Origin: JBCBKL01 sp963922565 | Lineage (GTDB): Bacteria; Pseudomonadota; Alphaproteobacteria; Rhodobacterales; Rhodobacteraceae | DNA: 64,000 bases | Direction: 5' to 3' | Assembly (NCBI GenBank): GCA_963922565.1 | Contig: CAWUIQ010000016.1 | Span: 1 to 64,000, forward strand | Shown: positions 9,290 to 18,711 of the stretch, one piece after another | Position numbering within the stretch: position 1 is the first letter of the stretch | Layout of the letters: each line of letters begins with the position of its first letter | Translations under genes and position numbers: made by a program | The notes under the pieces: model-generated | Told to the model about the DNA's origin: nothing | The model's database searches: none | Seen by the model: only the letters and a program-made list of their open reading frames with translations

Positions 9290-10495
9290 CTAAACGCTTG
9301 CATGGCCCCGCAGGCGGATCACCAGTGGCATCATCGCCAAGACCAAAACAGCCGCGAAGAGAAATGCAGCGCCCGGCAGATAGATCCCTTGGTCATCGAC
9401 TGAGGCCTGAAACAGGGCTGTCATGACAAGCGGCGACAAAATAGCCGCGACAGATGACAGTGATGCAATGACGCCTTGCACCACCCCCTGACGATCCTCA
9501 TCCGCCTGGTTTGCCGCCATGGCCGTCATCAGTGCAGGGACCAGATCAGACAGGGCGGCCAAAAGAAGAAACACGATAAGCGCTTCGACGGATCCCGTGA
9601 AACCGAAACCGATCATCCCGATCAGGCCCGCAATTATACCCAGCATCAGGGTGCGGAAATCCCCAATCCATTTGATCAGAACCCGCATCAACCCACCCTG
9701 GACCAGCGCCAAGAGCACACCATAAGCCGCAAGCGACAGGCCGATGTAAAGTGTTGGCCAGTCAAATACTTCACGCGTCCAAAACGCCCAAAGTGTCGGG
9801 TAGACCATATTTGCAAACTCAAAGACAAAAATGCACACCAGCGGGATCGCCAGACCCGGCAAACGAAATGCATCCAAGATTGACTTGAAGGGGTTGAGGT
9901 CACGCTTGCCAAACGGTCTCCGCTTCTCCGACGGGAGGCTTTCAGGCAATACGAAGAACCCAAACAAAGCGTTGCCACCCGACAAGACTGCCGCAATCCA
10001 AAATGGTGCGGAAAGACTGATTTCCGCAGCAAGACCGCCCAGAGCGGGACCAAGGACAAACCCGATCCCGAATGCCGCGCCAATGAGGCCAAAATTCGCG
10101 GCCCGCTCTTCGGGCTTGGAGATGTCGGCGATGTATGCCGTTGCGGTGATGTAGGTTGCGCCGGCAAGACCCGCGAGCGTCCGCCCGACGAGGAGCAGCC
10201 AGAAACTGTCCGCCATTGCCATGATCACGTAATCCAGTGCCAACATGGTAAGCGCGGCGATCAGGACGGGCCTCCGCCCGACCGCATCCGAAATGCTTCC
10301 AACGATTGGTCCGCACAAGAACAACGCACCCGCATAGGCCGCCATGAGCAAACCACCCCAGAATGCGCCTTGTCCGGTGTCAGCAGCACCGACACGACCC
10401 ATCAGGTCTGGCATGATCGGGAACACGATGCCTATTCCGATGGCATCGATCATCAGCGTAACGAGAATGAAGACAATCGCTCGGTTCCTAAACAT
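9290..10495 (-). CDS. TCR/Tet-family MFS efflux transporter
   Basis: A 401-aa 12-TM major facilitator similar to the Tet(A)-type drug:proton antiporters. The loop 2-3 motif is intact (GSISDAVGRRPV, 66-77) and the N-terminus (MIDAIGIGIVFPIMPDL) is typical of the family. No divergent TetR gene lies next to it, unlike acquired tetracycline determinants, so it is probably a resident multidrug or metabolite exporter. Tetracycline export is only a possibility. It is monocistronic. Confidence 0.82.
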   Translation of the reverse strand: MFRNRAIVFILVTLMIDAIGIGIVFPIMPDLMGRVGAADTGQGAFWGGLLMAAYAGALFLCGPIVGSISDAVGRRPVLIAALTMLALDYVIMAMADSFWLLLVGRTLAGLAGATYITATAYIADISKPEERAANFGLIGAAFGIGFVLGPALGGLAAEISLSAPFWIAAVLSGGNALFGFFVLPESLPSEKRRPFGKRDLNPFKSILDAFRLPGLAIPLVCIFVFEFANMVYPTLWAFWTREVFDWPTLYIGLSLAAYGVLLALVQGGLMRVLIKWIGDFRTLMLGIIAGLIGMIGFGFTGSVEALIVFLLLAALSDLVPALMTAMAANQADEDRQGVVQGVIASLSSVAAILSPLVMTALFQASVDDQGIYLPGAAFLFAAVLVLAMMPLVIRLRGHASV

Positions 10496-10595
10496 ACCGC
10501 CCTATCGAACGGGGGCCTTGGCAAAGCAAGCCCAATAGCTAAACCCAAAGCCGCAAGTTCAGTTAGCCAAGCAGGTCACATGGCATTTGCCGCTC

Positions 10596-11038
10596 TTAGA
10601 CGCCGTTCAAGGAGGCGGTGAGGACGCCTTGCGCATTACCAACGCGGATGTCTGTCGCGCGCGCTGGACCTTGATAAGACAGGCGAGCGAACTGAGGGTC
10701 GGACTTGCTCGTGACGCGCAAAGCGGCGAACTCGGCGACCAGCAACCTACCGCCCGGCGAAATAATCCTGGACGCACGGGCCCCAATCTCTGATCGCGCT
10801 TCTGCTGCAGCAGGGTCGATCGCTATGACCTCTGGCTCTGCTCTTCCAAGCCCTTCGAACGAAAACCGATATCGCCGCGTACCTCAAAGGCTTCATCGTT
10901 GTTAACCCACAGCATCGTAGGCCATTCGTGGAGAGCGACACCGGAATTTTTTGGATCGCCAAGAACGCCCCATTCCGGAGCCCAGTCGACCGAACGCGCC
11001 GCCTTCGACGCAGGGTGCCGCGCCAGGCAAATGATCAA
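10596..11038 (-). pseudogene. Probable decayed coding remnant between the efflux gene and matR
   Basis: This interval has no intact gene, but on the minus strand two pieces look coding. The piece at about 11038-10823 contains WAPEWGVLGDPKNSGVALHE and ends at a premature stop. After a frame change near 10830 another frame runs about 75 codons to a TAA at 10596, with RIISPGGRLLVAEFAAL. Neither piece has a convincing start, and I do not recognise the family; the second loosely resembles the post-Rossmann strand of methyltransferases. It could be a frameshifted gene or chance. Its left neighbour region (10496-10595) holds nothing identifiable beyond the efflux gene promoter. Confidence 0.25.
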
Positions 11039-11685
11039 TGTCGTTTCAGGCCGGCCATCAACTGCTGGAATTTCTCGCCTTGAACTGCCACGTGAGAGCG
11101 AAGAAGCTTGGCGGCGGCTTCACCATCCCCCTGCGCAAGAGCATCTACGATTGCCGAATGTTCGGCCAAGGACTGGGCCATACGGCCCCGGATGCGAAGT
11201 TGCACTCTGCGATACGGCTTAAGCCTGTGTTGCAGCCTGAGCGCTTCACCCTGCAGAAAGCTGTTCGCCGCTCCCGCGTAAATCTCCTGATGGAAGGCTT
11301 CGTTCTCCGAATAGTAAGCTGCGGCATCGTCCTGCTCGACAGCGGCTTTGCAGCGTTCATTCGCGTGGGCCAGCCGTTCTAGACCTTCTTCGGACATTCT
11401 CGCGGCAGCAAATCGCCCGCATGAAGCTTCGAGTTCAGCCATCGTCTCGAACATCTCCAGCAGCTCGACCGGCCCCGGCTGCCTGACGAAGACCCCGCGT
11501 CGCGGCACTTGCTCGGCGATTCCGGACAATACGAGCTTCTGCAGTGCTTCCCGGACCGGCGTGCGAGAAACGTTAAACTTCTCTGCCAGCTTGATCTCGT
11601 CCAGACGCTCTCCATCCTCATATTCGCCCGTAAAAACAAGCTGCTCGAGTGTATCGGCGATCTGATCTGCGCGTTTCAATTCCAT
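11035..11685 (-). CDS. matR: GntR-family (FCD) regulator of malonate use, MatR-like
   Basis: A 216-aa transcription factor with an N-terminal winged helix-turn-helix (about 10-75, with KLAEKFNVSRTPVREALQKL) and a C-terminal all-helical FCD ligand domain (about 85-205). It is transcribed away from a malonate transport and catabolism operon, the arrangement known for rhizobial MatR, so malonate or malonyl-CoA is the likely effector. The ATG used here begins MELKRADQIAD; a TTG 57 bp upstream would place the start inside the operator and is rejected. Symbol assigned by context and family. Confidence 0.85.
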   Translation of the reverse strand: MELKRADQIADTLEQLVFTGEYEDGERLDEIKLAEKFNVSRTPVREALQKLVLSGIAEQVPRRGVFVRQPGPVELLEMFETMAELEASCGRFAAARMSEEGLERLAHANERCKAAVEQDDAAAYYSENEAFHQEIYAGAANSFLQGEALRLQHRLKPYRRVQLRIRGRMAQSLAEHSAIVDALAQGDGEAAAKLLRSHVAVQGEKFQQLMAGLKRH

Positions 11686-11730
11686 ACCTGTAACATACCA
11701 TCGCCCATCTTTAGAACGCAAACTATAATT

Positions 11731-11744
11731 TCTTGTATACAAAA
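11731..11744. promoter_or_regulatory. MatR operator (TTGTATACAA palindrome)
   Basis: TCTTGTATACAAAA contains the perfect palindrome TTGTATACAA, the classic operator form of FCD-type GntR regulators. As I recall it, the described Rhizobium MatR site is TCTTGTA/TACACGA, almost the same. It lies between the divergent matR and TRAP genes and is centred about 46 bp before the start site predicted from the adjacent -35/-10 boxes. Confidence 0.75.
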
Positions 11745-11747
11745 AAC

Positions 11748-11776
11748 TTGACTAAGAATGCAGATTGCGTGATGCT
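11748..11776 (+). promoter_or_regulatory. Putative promoter of the malonate operon
   Basis: TTGACT (11748-11753) is followed after 17 bp by GATGCT (11771-11776), a good -35 with a weak -10. The weak -10 and the operator directly upstream fit a promoter that needs an activator, but only transcript mapping could confirm it. Confidence 0.4.
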
Positions 11777-11822
11777 GATCATCAGGTCGCCACTCGCGTC
11801 CGAGACACAAAGGGAGGAAACC

Positions 11823-12812
11823 ATGAAATCAAGATATCTGATGACTGCCGCCGCGACTGCCATCGTAGGCATGGCATCTCTGGCCCAAGCAGAGGAACTT
11901 CGCCTGTCTCACCAATGGTCAAATCAGGACATTCGGCACCAGGTGGCACAGATCGTTGCCGATGAGGTCGCAGCCGCCGAAGTCGATCTTGAGATCAAGA
12001 TTTTCGGATCAAAATCACTTTTCAAGCCGCGGGAGCAGTACCGTCCCCTCAGCCGTGGCCAGCTTGATATGACCGTGCTTCCACTCAGCTACGCCGGCGG
12101 TCAGCAACCGGCCTACAACCTGACGCTGATGCCCGGCCTGGTGAAAAACCACGACCACGCAGCGCGCCTCAGCAAGTCCGACTATATGAAGGCACTCGAA
12201 GAAAAGATGGCGGATGATGACGTCATGGTCCTGGTTCATGGGTACCTCGCGGGCGGCTTTGTCGGGAAAGACAAGTGCATCACTGCCCCCGAAGACGTGG
12301 CCGGGCTTCAAACACGCGCCGCAGGCAAATCCTTCGAGCAGATGCTCGCTGGGGCCGACGCGTCGATTACGTCGATGGCATCTTCCGAGATCTACAACGC
12401 CATGCAGACCGGCATTCTCAACGCCGCGAACACCTCGTCGTCATCGTTTGTCTCGTATCGTATCTACGAACAGGTGGCCTGCTACACCCCGGCAACCGAG
12501 GACGTGGCGCTTTGGTTCATGTATCAGCCGCTTCTCATGAACAAGTCGACGTTTGACGGGCTTTCGGCGGAGCAACAGGAAGCCTTGCTCGCGGCGGCTG
12601 AAAAGGCGGAAGCCTATTATCTTGCAGAAGCCAAGAAGCAGGATGCGGCTTCGGTGGAGGTTTTCGAAAAGGCTGGCGTCGAGATTGCGCAAATGTCGTC
12701 TGAAGACTTCGCGGCATGGCGCGCGCTGGCCCAAGAAACCTCCTACAAGGCTTTCGTGGAAGAAGTTCCGGACGGTCAGGCCCTTCTTGATATGGCCTTG
12801 GCTGTCGATTGA
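11823..12812 (+). CDS. TRAP transporter substrate-binding protein (malonate)
   Basis: A 329-aa periplasmic DctP-family protein with a Sec signal peptide (about 1-27, ending ASLAQA). The conserved ligand-binding arginine is in LQTRAAG. It captures a carboxylate for the DctQ/DctM permease encoded next. The following malonyl-CoA synthetase and decarboxylase genes make malonate the obvious ligand. The ATG preceded by GGGAGGAAACC was chosen over an in-frame start 90 bp upstream that lies inside the operator. It corresponds in position to matP of rhizobial matPQMAB loci. Confidence 0.88.
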   Translation: MKSRYLMTAAATAIVGMASLAQAEELRLSHQWSNQDIRHQVAQIVADEVAAAEVDLEIKIFGSKSLFKPREQYRPLSRGQLDMTVLPLSYAGGQQPAYNLTLMPGLVKNHDHAARLSKSDYMKALEEKMADDDVMVLVHGYLAGGFVGKDKCITAPEDVAGLQTRAAGKSFEQMLAGADASITSMASSEIYNAMQTGILNAANTSSSSFVSYRIYEQVACYTPATEDVALWFMYQPLLMNKSTFDGLSAEQQEALLAAAEKAEAYYLAEAKKQDAASVEVFEKAGVEIAQMSSEDFAAWRALAQETSYKAFVEEVPDGQALLDMALAVD

Positions 12813-12888
12813 CATCCTCCCCCGGCGATCGCTCACCTTGAGGGCGGTCGCCACCTGACAAATACTAATACTTCAAAGGATCGCTGAC

Positions 12889-13437
12889 ATGGCTAGCCAT
12901 AGCTCAGCTGTGATCTCGCGCACGGGAGACAACCTCTTCCTCCGCGGCGTTGCAGCCCTCTCGACCCTCGCAGGCTGGTGCTCTGCAGCGATGATCGTCG
13001 CAGCGGTCGCCATCACCTGCCAAATGATTTTCGTGCGCTTCGTGCTGAACCAATCCACGGTCTGGCAAACCGAAGCGGTCGTGTATCTGGCGATTGGCGC
13101 GACGTTGATTGGCCTGCCTTACGTCCAGCGACTTCGCGGCCACGTGAATGTCGAGCTGATCCCACTCTCGCTCTCGTCTGAAGCGCGCTACTACATGTAC
13201 CTGGTCACCATGTCGCTCTCCATCGCGATTGTGGCTGTCATCCTCTTCTATGGCTACGAACACTGGCATCTGGCCTATGACCGCAATTGGAAGTCAGACA
13301 CGGTTTGGGGTGTCCGCCTTTGGATCCCGTACCTTTCCATCCCCGTGGGCTTTGGCCTTTTTCTCCTGCAACTCATTGCTGATCTGGTCGCGGTCATTCT
13401 CAAGATTGATGCACCATTTGGCCTGGAGGACGACTGA
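12889..13437 (+). CDS. TRAP transporter small permease DctQ
   Basis: A 182-aa inner-membrane subunit with four hydrophobic helices (about 25-45, 55-75, 103-125 and 145-170) and a short cytoplasmic N-terminus. It pairs with the DctM subunit to form the TRAP import channel. AAAGGA lies just before the ATG, and its stop overlaps the start of dctM (TGATG). Confidence 0.9.
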   Translation: MASHSSAVISRTGDNLFLRGVAALSTLAGWCSAAMIVAAVAITCQMIFVRFVLNQSTVWQTEAVVYLAIGATLIGLPYVQRLRGHVNVELIPLSLSSEARYYMYLVTMSLSIAIVAVILFYGYEHWHLAYDRNWKSDTVWGVRLWIPYLSIPVGFGLFLLQLIADLVAVILKIDAPFGLEDD

Positions 13438-14753
13438 TGGACCCCATTCTGCTTGGCGCCGTTGTCGCAGTTGCGACGATCCTGGTTCTCTTCTCGGGCG
13501 TGTCTGTCGCGCTTGGTCTGCTGATCGTCTCCACGGGCTTCCTGTTGATCTTCGACGGCCTTCGCTCGCTTGAACTGATCCCGGAAATCCTGTTCGGCAA
13601 GCTCGACAATTTCGCGCTTCTGTCTATTCCGATGTTCATCATCATGGGGGCTTCGATCGCGTCTACCCGAGCGGGCGCCGACCTCTATGAAGCGCTGGAA
13701 CGCTGGCTCACGAAAGTACCGGGTGGGCTTGTGGTCTCGAACCTCGGTGCCTGTGCGCTCTTCGCGGCAATGTCAGGCTCCAGCCCGGCAACCTGCGCGG
13801 CGATTGGCAAGATGGGCATCCCGGAAATGCGCAAACGTGGCTATCCGGACGGCGTGGCCGCAGGGTCGATCGCCGCGGGCGGCACGTTGGGTATTCTGAT
13901 CCCGCCCTCTGTGACGATGATCGTGTACGGCATCGCGACCGAGACCTCGATCGGTAGGCTCTTCTTGGCGGGTGTGATCCCGGGCCTGATGCTCGTCGGC
14001 CTTTTCATGGTCTGGTCGCTTTATTCGACATGGCGGTCAGGCGACCGAGCGCTGCTGAGCGCCGGCAACTACACGTGGAAACAGAAGATCGAAATTCTTC
14101 CCCGGGTTCTGCCCTTCCTTGGGATCATCGTGGGTGTGCTCTATGCCATGTACGGCGGCATCGCGACACCTTCGGAAACGGCTGCTGTCGGTGCTTTGCT
14201 GTGCCTGCTGATCGCGATGGTGATCTACAAGCTCTGGAACCCCGGCGATCTGTGGGTCGTGCTGCGCGACAGCACAAAGGAAAGCGTGATGATCATGTTC
14301 ATCATCGCGGCGGCGGGTGTCTTTTCCTACATGCTGTCCAGTCTCTTCATCACCCAGGCCATTGCAGAGTGGATTGGCACGCTGGATGTCAACCGCTGGG
14401 TCCTGATGACATTCGTCATGCTGTTCCTGCTCGTTGCCGGCTTTTTCCTGCCGCCAGTTGCGGTCATCCTGATGGCAGCGCCGATCCTGCTGCCGATCAT
14501 CACGACGGCTGGTTTTGATCCCATCTGGTTTGCCGTGGTGCTTACGATCAACATGGAAATCGGGCTGATCTCGCCGCCAGTTGGCCTGAACCTCTACGTG
14601 ATCAACGGGATCGCACCAGACATCTCCCTGAAAACCATCCTTAAGGGATCCCTGCCCTTTGTCGCCTGCATGGTCATCGCGATCGTTGTGCTTTGTTTCT
14701 TCCCCGGTCTGGCGACCTGGTTGCCCAACGTCGTTATGGGAGCCGCGGTATGA
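13437..14753 (+). CDS. TRAP transporter large permease DctM
   Basis: A 438-aa, roughly 12-helix inner-membrane protein of the DctM family, the Na+-coupled transport unit. Family stretches are SGSSPATCAAIGKMGIPEM and GTLGILIPPSVTMIVYG, with the repeat-related FFLPPVAVILMAAPILLP near the C-terminus. It is co-translated with dctQ, and its end overlaps the decarboxylase start (ATGA), tying transport to catabolism. Confidence 0.93.
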   Translation: MDPILLGAVVAVATILVLFSGVSVALGLLIVSTGFLLIFDGLRSLELIPEILFGKLDNFALLSIPMFIIMGASIASTRAGADLYEALERWLTKVPGGLVVSNLGACALFAAMSGSSPATCAAIGKMGIPEMRKRGYPDGVAAGSIAAGGTLGILIPPSVTMIVYGIATETSIGRLFLAGVIPGLMLVGLFMVWSLYSTWRSGDRALLSAGNYTWKQKIEILPRVLPFLGIIVGVLYAMYGGIATPSETAAVGALLCLLIAMVIYKLWNPGDLWVVLRDSTKESVMIMFIIAAAGVFSYMLSSLFITQAIAEWIGTLDVNRWVLMTFVMLFLLVAGFFLPPVAVILMAAPILLPIITTAGFDPIWFAVVLTINMEIGLISPPVGLNLYVINGIAPDISLKTILKGSLPFVACMVIAIVVLCFFPGLATWLPNVVMGAAV

Positions 14754-15985
14754 GCTATCTTGGTGATCTTTTGTCGACCGTGTTCGAGCGCCGCTACCGC
14801 AAAGCGCTCTCGGAGAAGGCGGAGGAACGAGGCACCGCGGAATTGTGCGATGCGCTGCTCAGCAGCCACGGCGATGTTTCCGGCGTGGCGCTGGCCCGGA
14901 GCCTGCTGGACCGCTACGCCGATATGTCGGCGGAGGAGAAACTTGGCTTTTTCGAGTATCTGGCCACGGATCTAGAGATTGCGCCGGAAGCCGTCCGGGA
15001 GGCCCTTGACGCTTACTGCCTAGACAAGAACCGCCAAACCTACAGCACCTTCGCATCTGCTTGCGAGCCGAGACGGCAAGAACTGACGCGACGCCTGAAC
15101 CAGGTTCCCGGCGCGACAGGCGAGCTTGTGAGCATGAGGAAGGAATTGCTGGGCGTGCTAAAGACCCGCCCCGACCTCGAGCCGGTCGATGTCGATTTCA
15201 AGCACTTGTTCGCGTCTTGGTTCAACCGCGGTTTCCTGGTGTTGCGACCGATCAATTGGGAAAGCCCGGCCGATATCCTCGAGAAAATCATCGCCTACGA
15301 GGCCGTTCATGCAATCTACAGCTGGGACGACTTGCGACGGCGCCTGAAACCGGATGACCGTCGCTGCTTTGGATTTTTCCATCCCGCGATGGCAGACGAG
15401 CCGCTGATTTTCGTCGAGGTTGCCCTGACCCAAGGCATCCCCAATTCGGTGCAGGCGCTGCTGGCGGACGATCGGGTGTCCCATGCCGCAGAGGATGCAG
15501 ATACCGCAGTCTTCTACTCCATCTCCAACTGCCAGGCCGGCCTCGCCGGGATTTCCTTTGGCAATTCCCTCATCAAGCAGGTGGTGGCCGATCTGTCACA
15601 CGAACTGCCGGGGCTGAACACTTTCGTGACGCTGTCTCCAATTCCCGGTCTGAACAGGTGGGTTGGGCAGTCGGGCAAAGACTTTCAGGCGGTCAACACG
15701 CAGGCAATGGCTGCCCACTATCTGCTGGAAGCAAAACGCGCTGACGGCATGCCCTACGATCCGGTGGCACGGTTCCACCTGGGCAATGGCGCACTCGTTC
15801 ATGCGGTACATGCCGAAGCGGACATCTCTGAAAACGGTCGCAAACAGTCAAACGGCGCAATGGTCAACTATCTCTACGATCTGTCCCAGATTTCACAGAA
15901 CCACGAGGGCTTCGTTGGCGAACAGACAATTGCCGCCTCGGATGCCGTCAGGACGCTGAGCGCCTCCGTCGCCGCCCAAGCCTAG
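14750..15985 (+). CDS. matA: Malonyl-CoA decarboxylase
   Basis: A 411-aa enzyme that converts malonyl-CoA to acetyl-CoA and CO2. An N-terminal helical domain (about 1-130) is followed by the acetyltransferase-fold catalytic domain, with ASWFNRGFLVLRPINW, a YEAVHAI helix, FYSISNCQAGLAGISFGN and RFHLGNGA, the last likely holding the catalytic histidine. The length fits the bacterial family. The start overlaps the dctM stop by four bases, and the synthetase gene follows after 9 bp. Confidence 0.94.
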   Translation: MSYLGDLLSTVFERRYRKALSEKAEERGTAELCDALLSSHGDVSGVALARSLLDRYADMSAEEKLGFFEYLATDLEIAPEAVREALDAYCLDKNRQTYSTFASACEPRRQELTRRLNQVPGATGELVSMRKELLGVLKTRPDLEPVDVDFKHLFASWFNRGFLVLRPINWESPADILEKIIAYEAVHAIYSWDDLRRRLKPDDRRCFGFFHPAMADEPLIFVEVALTQGIPNSVQALLADDRVSHAAEDADTAVFYSISNCQAGLAGISFGNSLIKQVVADLSHELPGLNTFVTLSPIPGLNRWVGQSGKDFQAVNTQAMAAHYLLEAKRADGMPYDPVARFHLGNGALVHAVHAEADISENGRKQSNGAMVNYLYDLSQISQNHEGFVGEQTIAASDAVRTLSASVAAQA

Positions 15986-15994
15986 GAGAAACCG

Positions 15995-17515
15995 ATGACC
16001 AATCCTCTTTATGATACGCTCTTCGGAAGACACGAAGGCAAGTCGACCGTGTTTCTTCAGATGGCCGATGGAACCACAGTTACGCACGGATCCTTTCTTG
16101 AGACAGCGGGACAATTCGCCAATCTGCTTGTTCAGCTTGGCATCAAGCCGGGCGACCGCGTCGCCGCACAAGTTGAAAAGTCACCCGAAGCCCTCGCTCT
16201 TTATGCGGCCTGCATGCGCTCGGGCGCCATCTTCCTGCCGCTGAACACTGCCTATACCGCTGATGAGGTCTCGTACTTTTTGGAGAACAGCGGCGCACGC
16301 CTTCTGGTCTGCGACGACAGATCCGCCGAGGCACTCCAGCCCATCGCCGATGCCTGCGACGCAACGCTCGAAACAATGAATTCGGATGGCAGTGGAAGCT
16401 TTGCTCTGCAAGCTCAGGTGATGCCGGTCGCGTTTTCGACCATAGATCGGACCGAAGATGACCTCGCCGCGCTCCTTTATACCTCGGGAACCACGGGACG
16501 ATCCAAAGGTGCGATGCTCACACAAGGCAACCTGCTGTCAAACTGCCAGGCACTCACGACCGAGTGGCGGTTCACATCGGATGACGCTCTGCTGCATGCT
16601 TTGCCGATCTTCCACACCCACGGCTTGTTCGTGGCAACAAACACTGCGCTTCTGGCCGGGTGCAAGGTTCTGTTTATACCAAAATTCAACGTCGACATTA
16701 TGCTCGACTTGATGCCTCAAGCGACCACGCTCATGGGCGTTCCGACATTCTATACCCGCCTTCTGTCGGAAGAACGCTTCACGCGCGATGCGACCGAGCA
16801 CATGCGCTTGTTCGTGTCCGGCTCGGCTCCTCTTTTGGCTGAGACGCATGTCCAGTTCGAAGAGCGGACCGGTCACCGCATTCTGGAACGCTATGGTATG
16901 ACAGAAACCAACATGAACACGTCGAACCCGTATGACGGCGAACGTCGGGCGGGCACGGTTGGGTTCCCCCTCCCCGGCGTCGAGGTCCGGATAACGGACA
17001 GCAGTAGTGGGGCCGAACTGCCGCAGGGGCAAATTGGTGAGATCGAAGTGCGCGGTCCGAACGTGTTCAAAGGGTACTGGCAAATGCCCGAGAAAACGGC
17101 AGAGGAGCTTCGCGAGAACGGATTCTTCATCACGGGCGATTTGGGCCAGATCGATGAAGACGGCTACCTCCACATCGTTGGCCGCAACAAAGACCTTATC
17201 ATCTCGGGCGGCTACAATATCTATCCCAAAGAGATCGAACTCCTCCTCGACGAAGAAGAGGGCGTGTTGGAAAGCGCTGTTGTGGGCGTTCCCCATCCGG
17301 ATTTTGGCGAAACTGTCGTTGGCGTTCTGGTCGCCGAAGATCAAGCCGAGCTTGACCTCGAAGCGATCAGGGAGCGGATCGGCGCATCGCTGGCGCGCTT
17401 CAAGCATCCTCAGCGTCTGATTGTTTTGCCGGAGCTTCCCCGCAACACCATGGGAAAAGTGCAGAAGAACCTTTTGCGCAAACAGTTCGAAGACCTGTTT
17501 CTTCCGGCCGCGTGA
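15995..17515 (+). CDS. matB: Malonyl-CoA synthetase
   Basis: A 506-aa adenylate-forming ligase that activates malonate with ATP and CoA. The AMP-binding loop is YTSGTTGRSKGAM, the adenylate motif RYGMTETNMN follows, and the hinge/C-terminal domain has GDLGQIDEDGYLHIVGRNKD with the catalytic lysine in PRNTMGKVQKNLLR. The last gene of the malonate operon: imported malonate becomes malonyl-CoA here and acetyl-CoA by the preceding enzyme. The 190 bp after it up to the convergent crtB end hold no clear terminator. Confidence 0.94.
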   Translation: MTNPLYDTLFGRHEGKSTVFLQMADGTTVTHGSFLETAGQFANLLVQLGIKPGDRVAAQVEKSPEALALYAACMRSGAIFLPLNTAYTADEVSYFLENSGARLLVCDDRSAEALQPIADACDATLETMNSDGSGSFALQAQVMPVAFSTIDRTEDDLAALLYTSGTTGRSKGAMLTQGNLLSNCQALTTEWRFTSDDALLHALPIFHTHGLFVATNTALLAGCKVLFIPKFNVDIMLDLMPQATTLMGVPTFYTRLLSEERFTRDATEHMRLFVSGSAPLLAETHVQFEERTGHRILERYGMTETNMNTSNPYDGERRAGTVGFPLPGVEVRITDSSSGAELPQGQIGEIEVRGPNVFKGYWQMPEKTAEELRENGFFITGDLGQIDEDGYLHIVGRNKDLIISGGYNIYPKEIELLLDEEEGVLESAVVGVPHPDFGETVVGVLVAEDQAELDLEAIRERIGASLARFKHPQRLIVLPELPRNTMGKVQKNLLRKQFEDLFLPAA

Positions 17516-17706
17516 CGTTAGCTGTTGTCGTGGGTCACAAAACCCGACTTAACCATTCCGTCGCCATTCCCCGTCCCCGGGTGGCCAGTTCATATCGTTG
17601 GACCGCTTGAGAAGGGGCAATTCAACATTCCGAGCTTGAGAATTGTCGCAGAAGTAAGTGGCGCCGCGATCTGACCACATCGTCCAAGTCATGGTCTTGA
17701 TAGCCG

Positions 17707-18711
17707 TCATATCACGACGGGTTCACCGCCATGCGTTTGGTCGTTTTGAACAGACTGCCTTGGGCTCCCAGTTTCTATTTTCGATCGGAGCGGCGCAGGA
17801 GTCCAAAGCGTTGATCTGTCTGCAAGAACAGCCGGCCCTTGCTTTCTGGTTTTGACCGCCAGGAGACAACCGCCGATCAGCGAAAGTTTCCGAATACGGC
17901 TGGTCGAAACCCGGTTTGACCAGCCTACCGGCGAAGCGCGGCGCACGCCTCGACCGATATCGCGATATACTGCTAACGCGGATGCGATGCCCCATCGGCA
18001 ATCTTCTGGCAAGACAGCCAACCCACTCCGGGCGGATGCGTAGAAAGGTTCGGCGTGATCCAAAAGCCGCTTCGCAAGATTTTGACTTTCCGGCAGCGCT
18101 CTTGATGTGTGCAGATCCTCGACCGTCAAGCCAGCCTTGTAGAGCCAGTCTTTCGGGAGATAGCACCGGCCTGCTTGTGCATCCTCCACGACGTCCCGCG
18201 CGATGTTCGTAAGTTGGAAAGCTATCCCCAGGTCGGAAGCATACTTCTGATGCTCCCTGTCTTTCACCCCCATGATTTGGGCCATCATGACCCCAACGGT
18301 CCCCGCCACGTGATAGGCGTATTCGAGAGTGTCTTCGAAACGTAAATACCGTCGCAGACTTGCGTCCATCTCGTAGCCAGCGAGGTGATCAAAGATGTAT
18401 TGCGGGTCCAGGTGCTTTTCTCGAACGACGGCTGATAGCGCCATGAATGGCATGCCTTCGGGTTGCCCGAAGACAGCCCGTTCGGTCTGCAAACGAAGCA
18501 CACTTACGGCATCACGGACATCGTCGACAGGTCGAATGTCACCGCCGCCACACTGACCATCGACAAGATCGTCGCAGTGCCGACACCACGCATAGAGAAG
18601 CGTGGTGCAGTCCCGAATGTCCTTCGGCAGCAGTCTGGTAGCTGCTGAGAAGCTTTTCGAGCCAGTACTGATAGAGTCCTGCGCCGCCTTGAGCAGGCCG
18701 TCGTCGATCAC
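17707..18711 (-). CDS. crtB: Phytoene synthase CrtB
   Basis: A 334-aa prenyltransferase that condenses two geranylgeranyl diphosphates to phytoene. The two aspartate-rich motifs are DDLVD (47-51) and ARDVVED within LTNIARDVVED. The GTG start overlaps the crtI stop (GTGA), giving 334 aa beginning VIDDGLLKAAQDSI; longer upstream frames would intrude into crtI. Last gene of the crtY-crtI-crtB block. Confidence 0.94.
   Translation of the reverse strand: MIDDGLLKAAQDSISTGSKSFSAATRLLPKDIRDCTTLLYAWCRHCDDLVDGQCGGGDIRPVDDVRDAVSVLRLQTERAVFGQPEGMPFMALSAVVREKHLDPQYIFDHLAGYEMDASLRRYLRFEDTLEYAYHVAGTVGVMMAQIMGVKDREHQKYASDLGIAFQLTNIARDVVEDAQAGRCYLPKDWLYKAGLTVEDLHTSRALPESQNLAKRLLDHAEPFYASARSGLAVLPEDCRWGIASALAVYRDIGRGVRRASPVGWSNRVSTSRIRKLSLIGGCLLAVKTRKQGPAVLADRSTLWTPAPLRSKIETGSPRQSVQNDQTHGGEPVVI

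Noticed and set aside
9290..10495. Acquired tetracycline-resistance determinant
   Set aside because: No TetR, integrase, IS or composition break nearby; more likely a resident efflux gene.
11733..11823. Upstream starts for matR and the malonate TRAP binding protein
   Set aside because: Both would begin inside the TTGTATACAA operator and add residues that are not part of the regulator or of a signal peptide.
16538..17407. A 289-codon minus-strand open frame over matB
   Set aside because: Antisense of the ligase; codon pattern mirrors matB and no motif is found.
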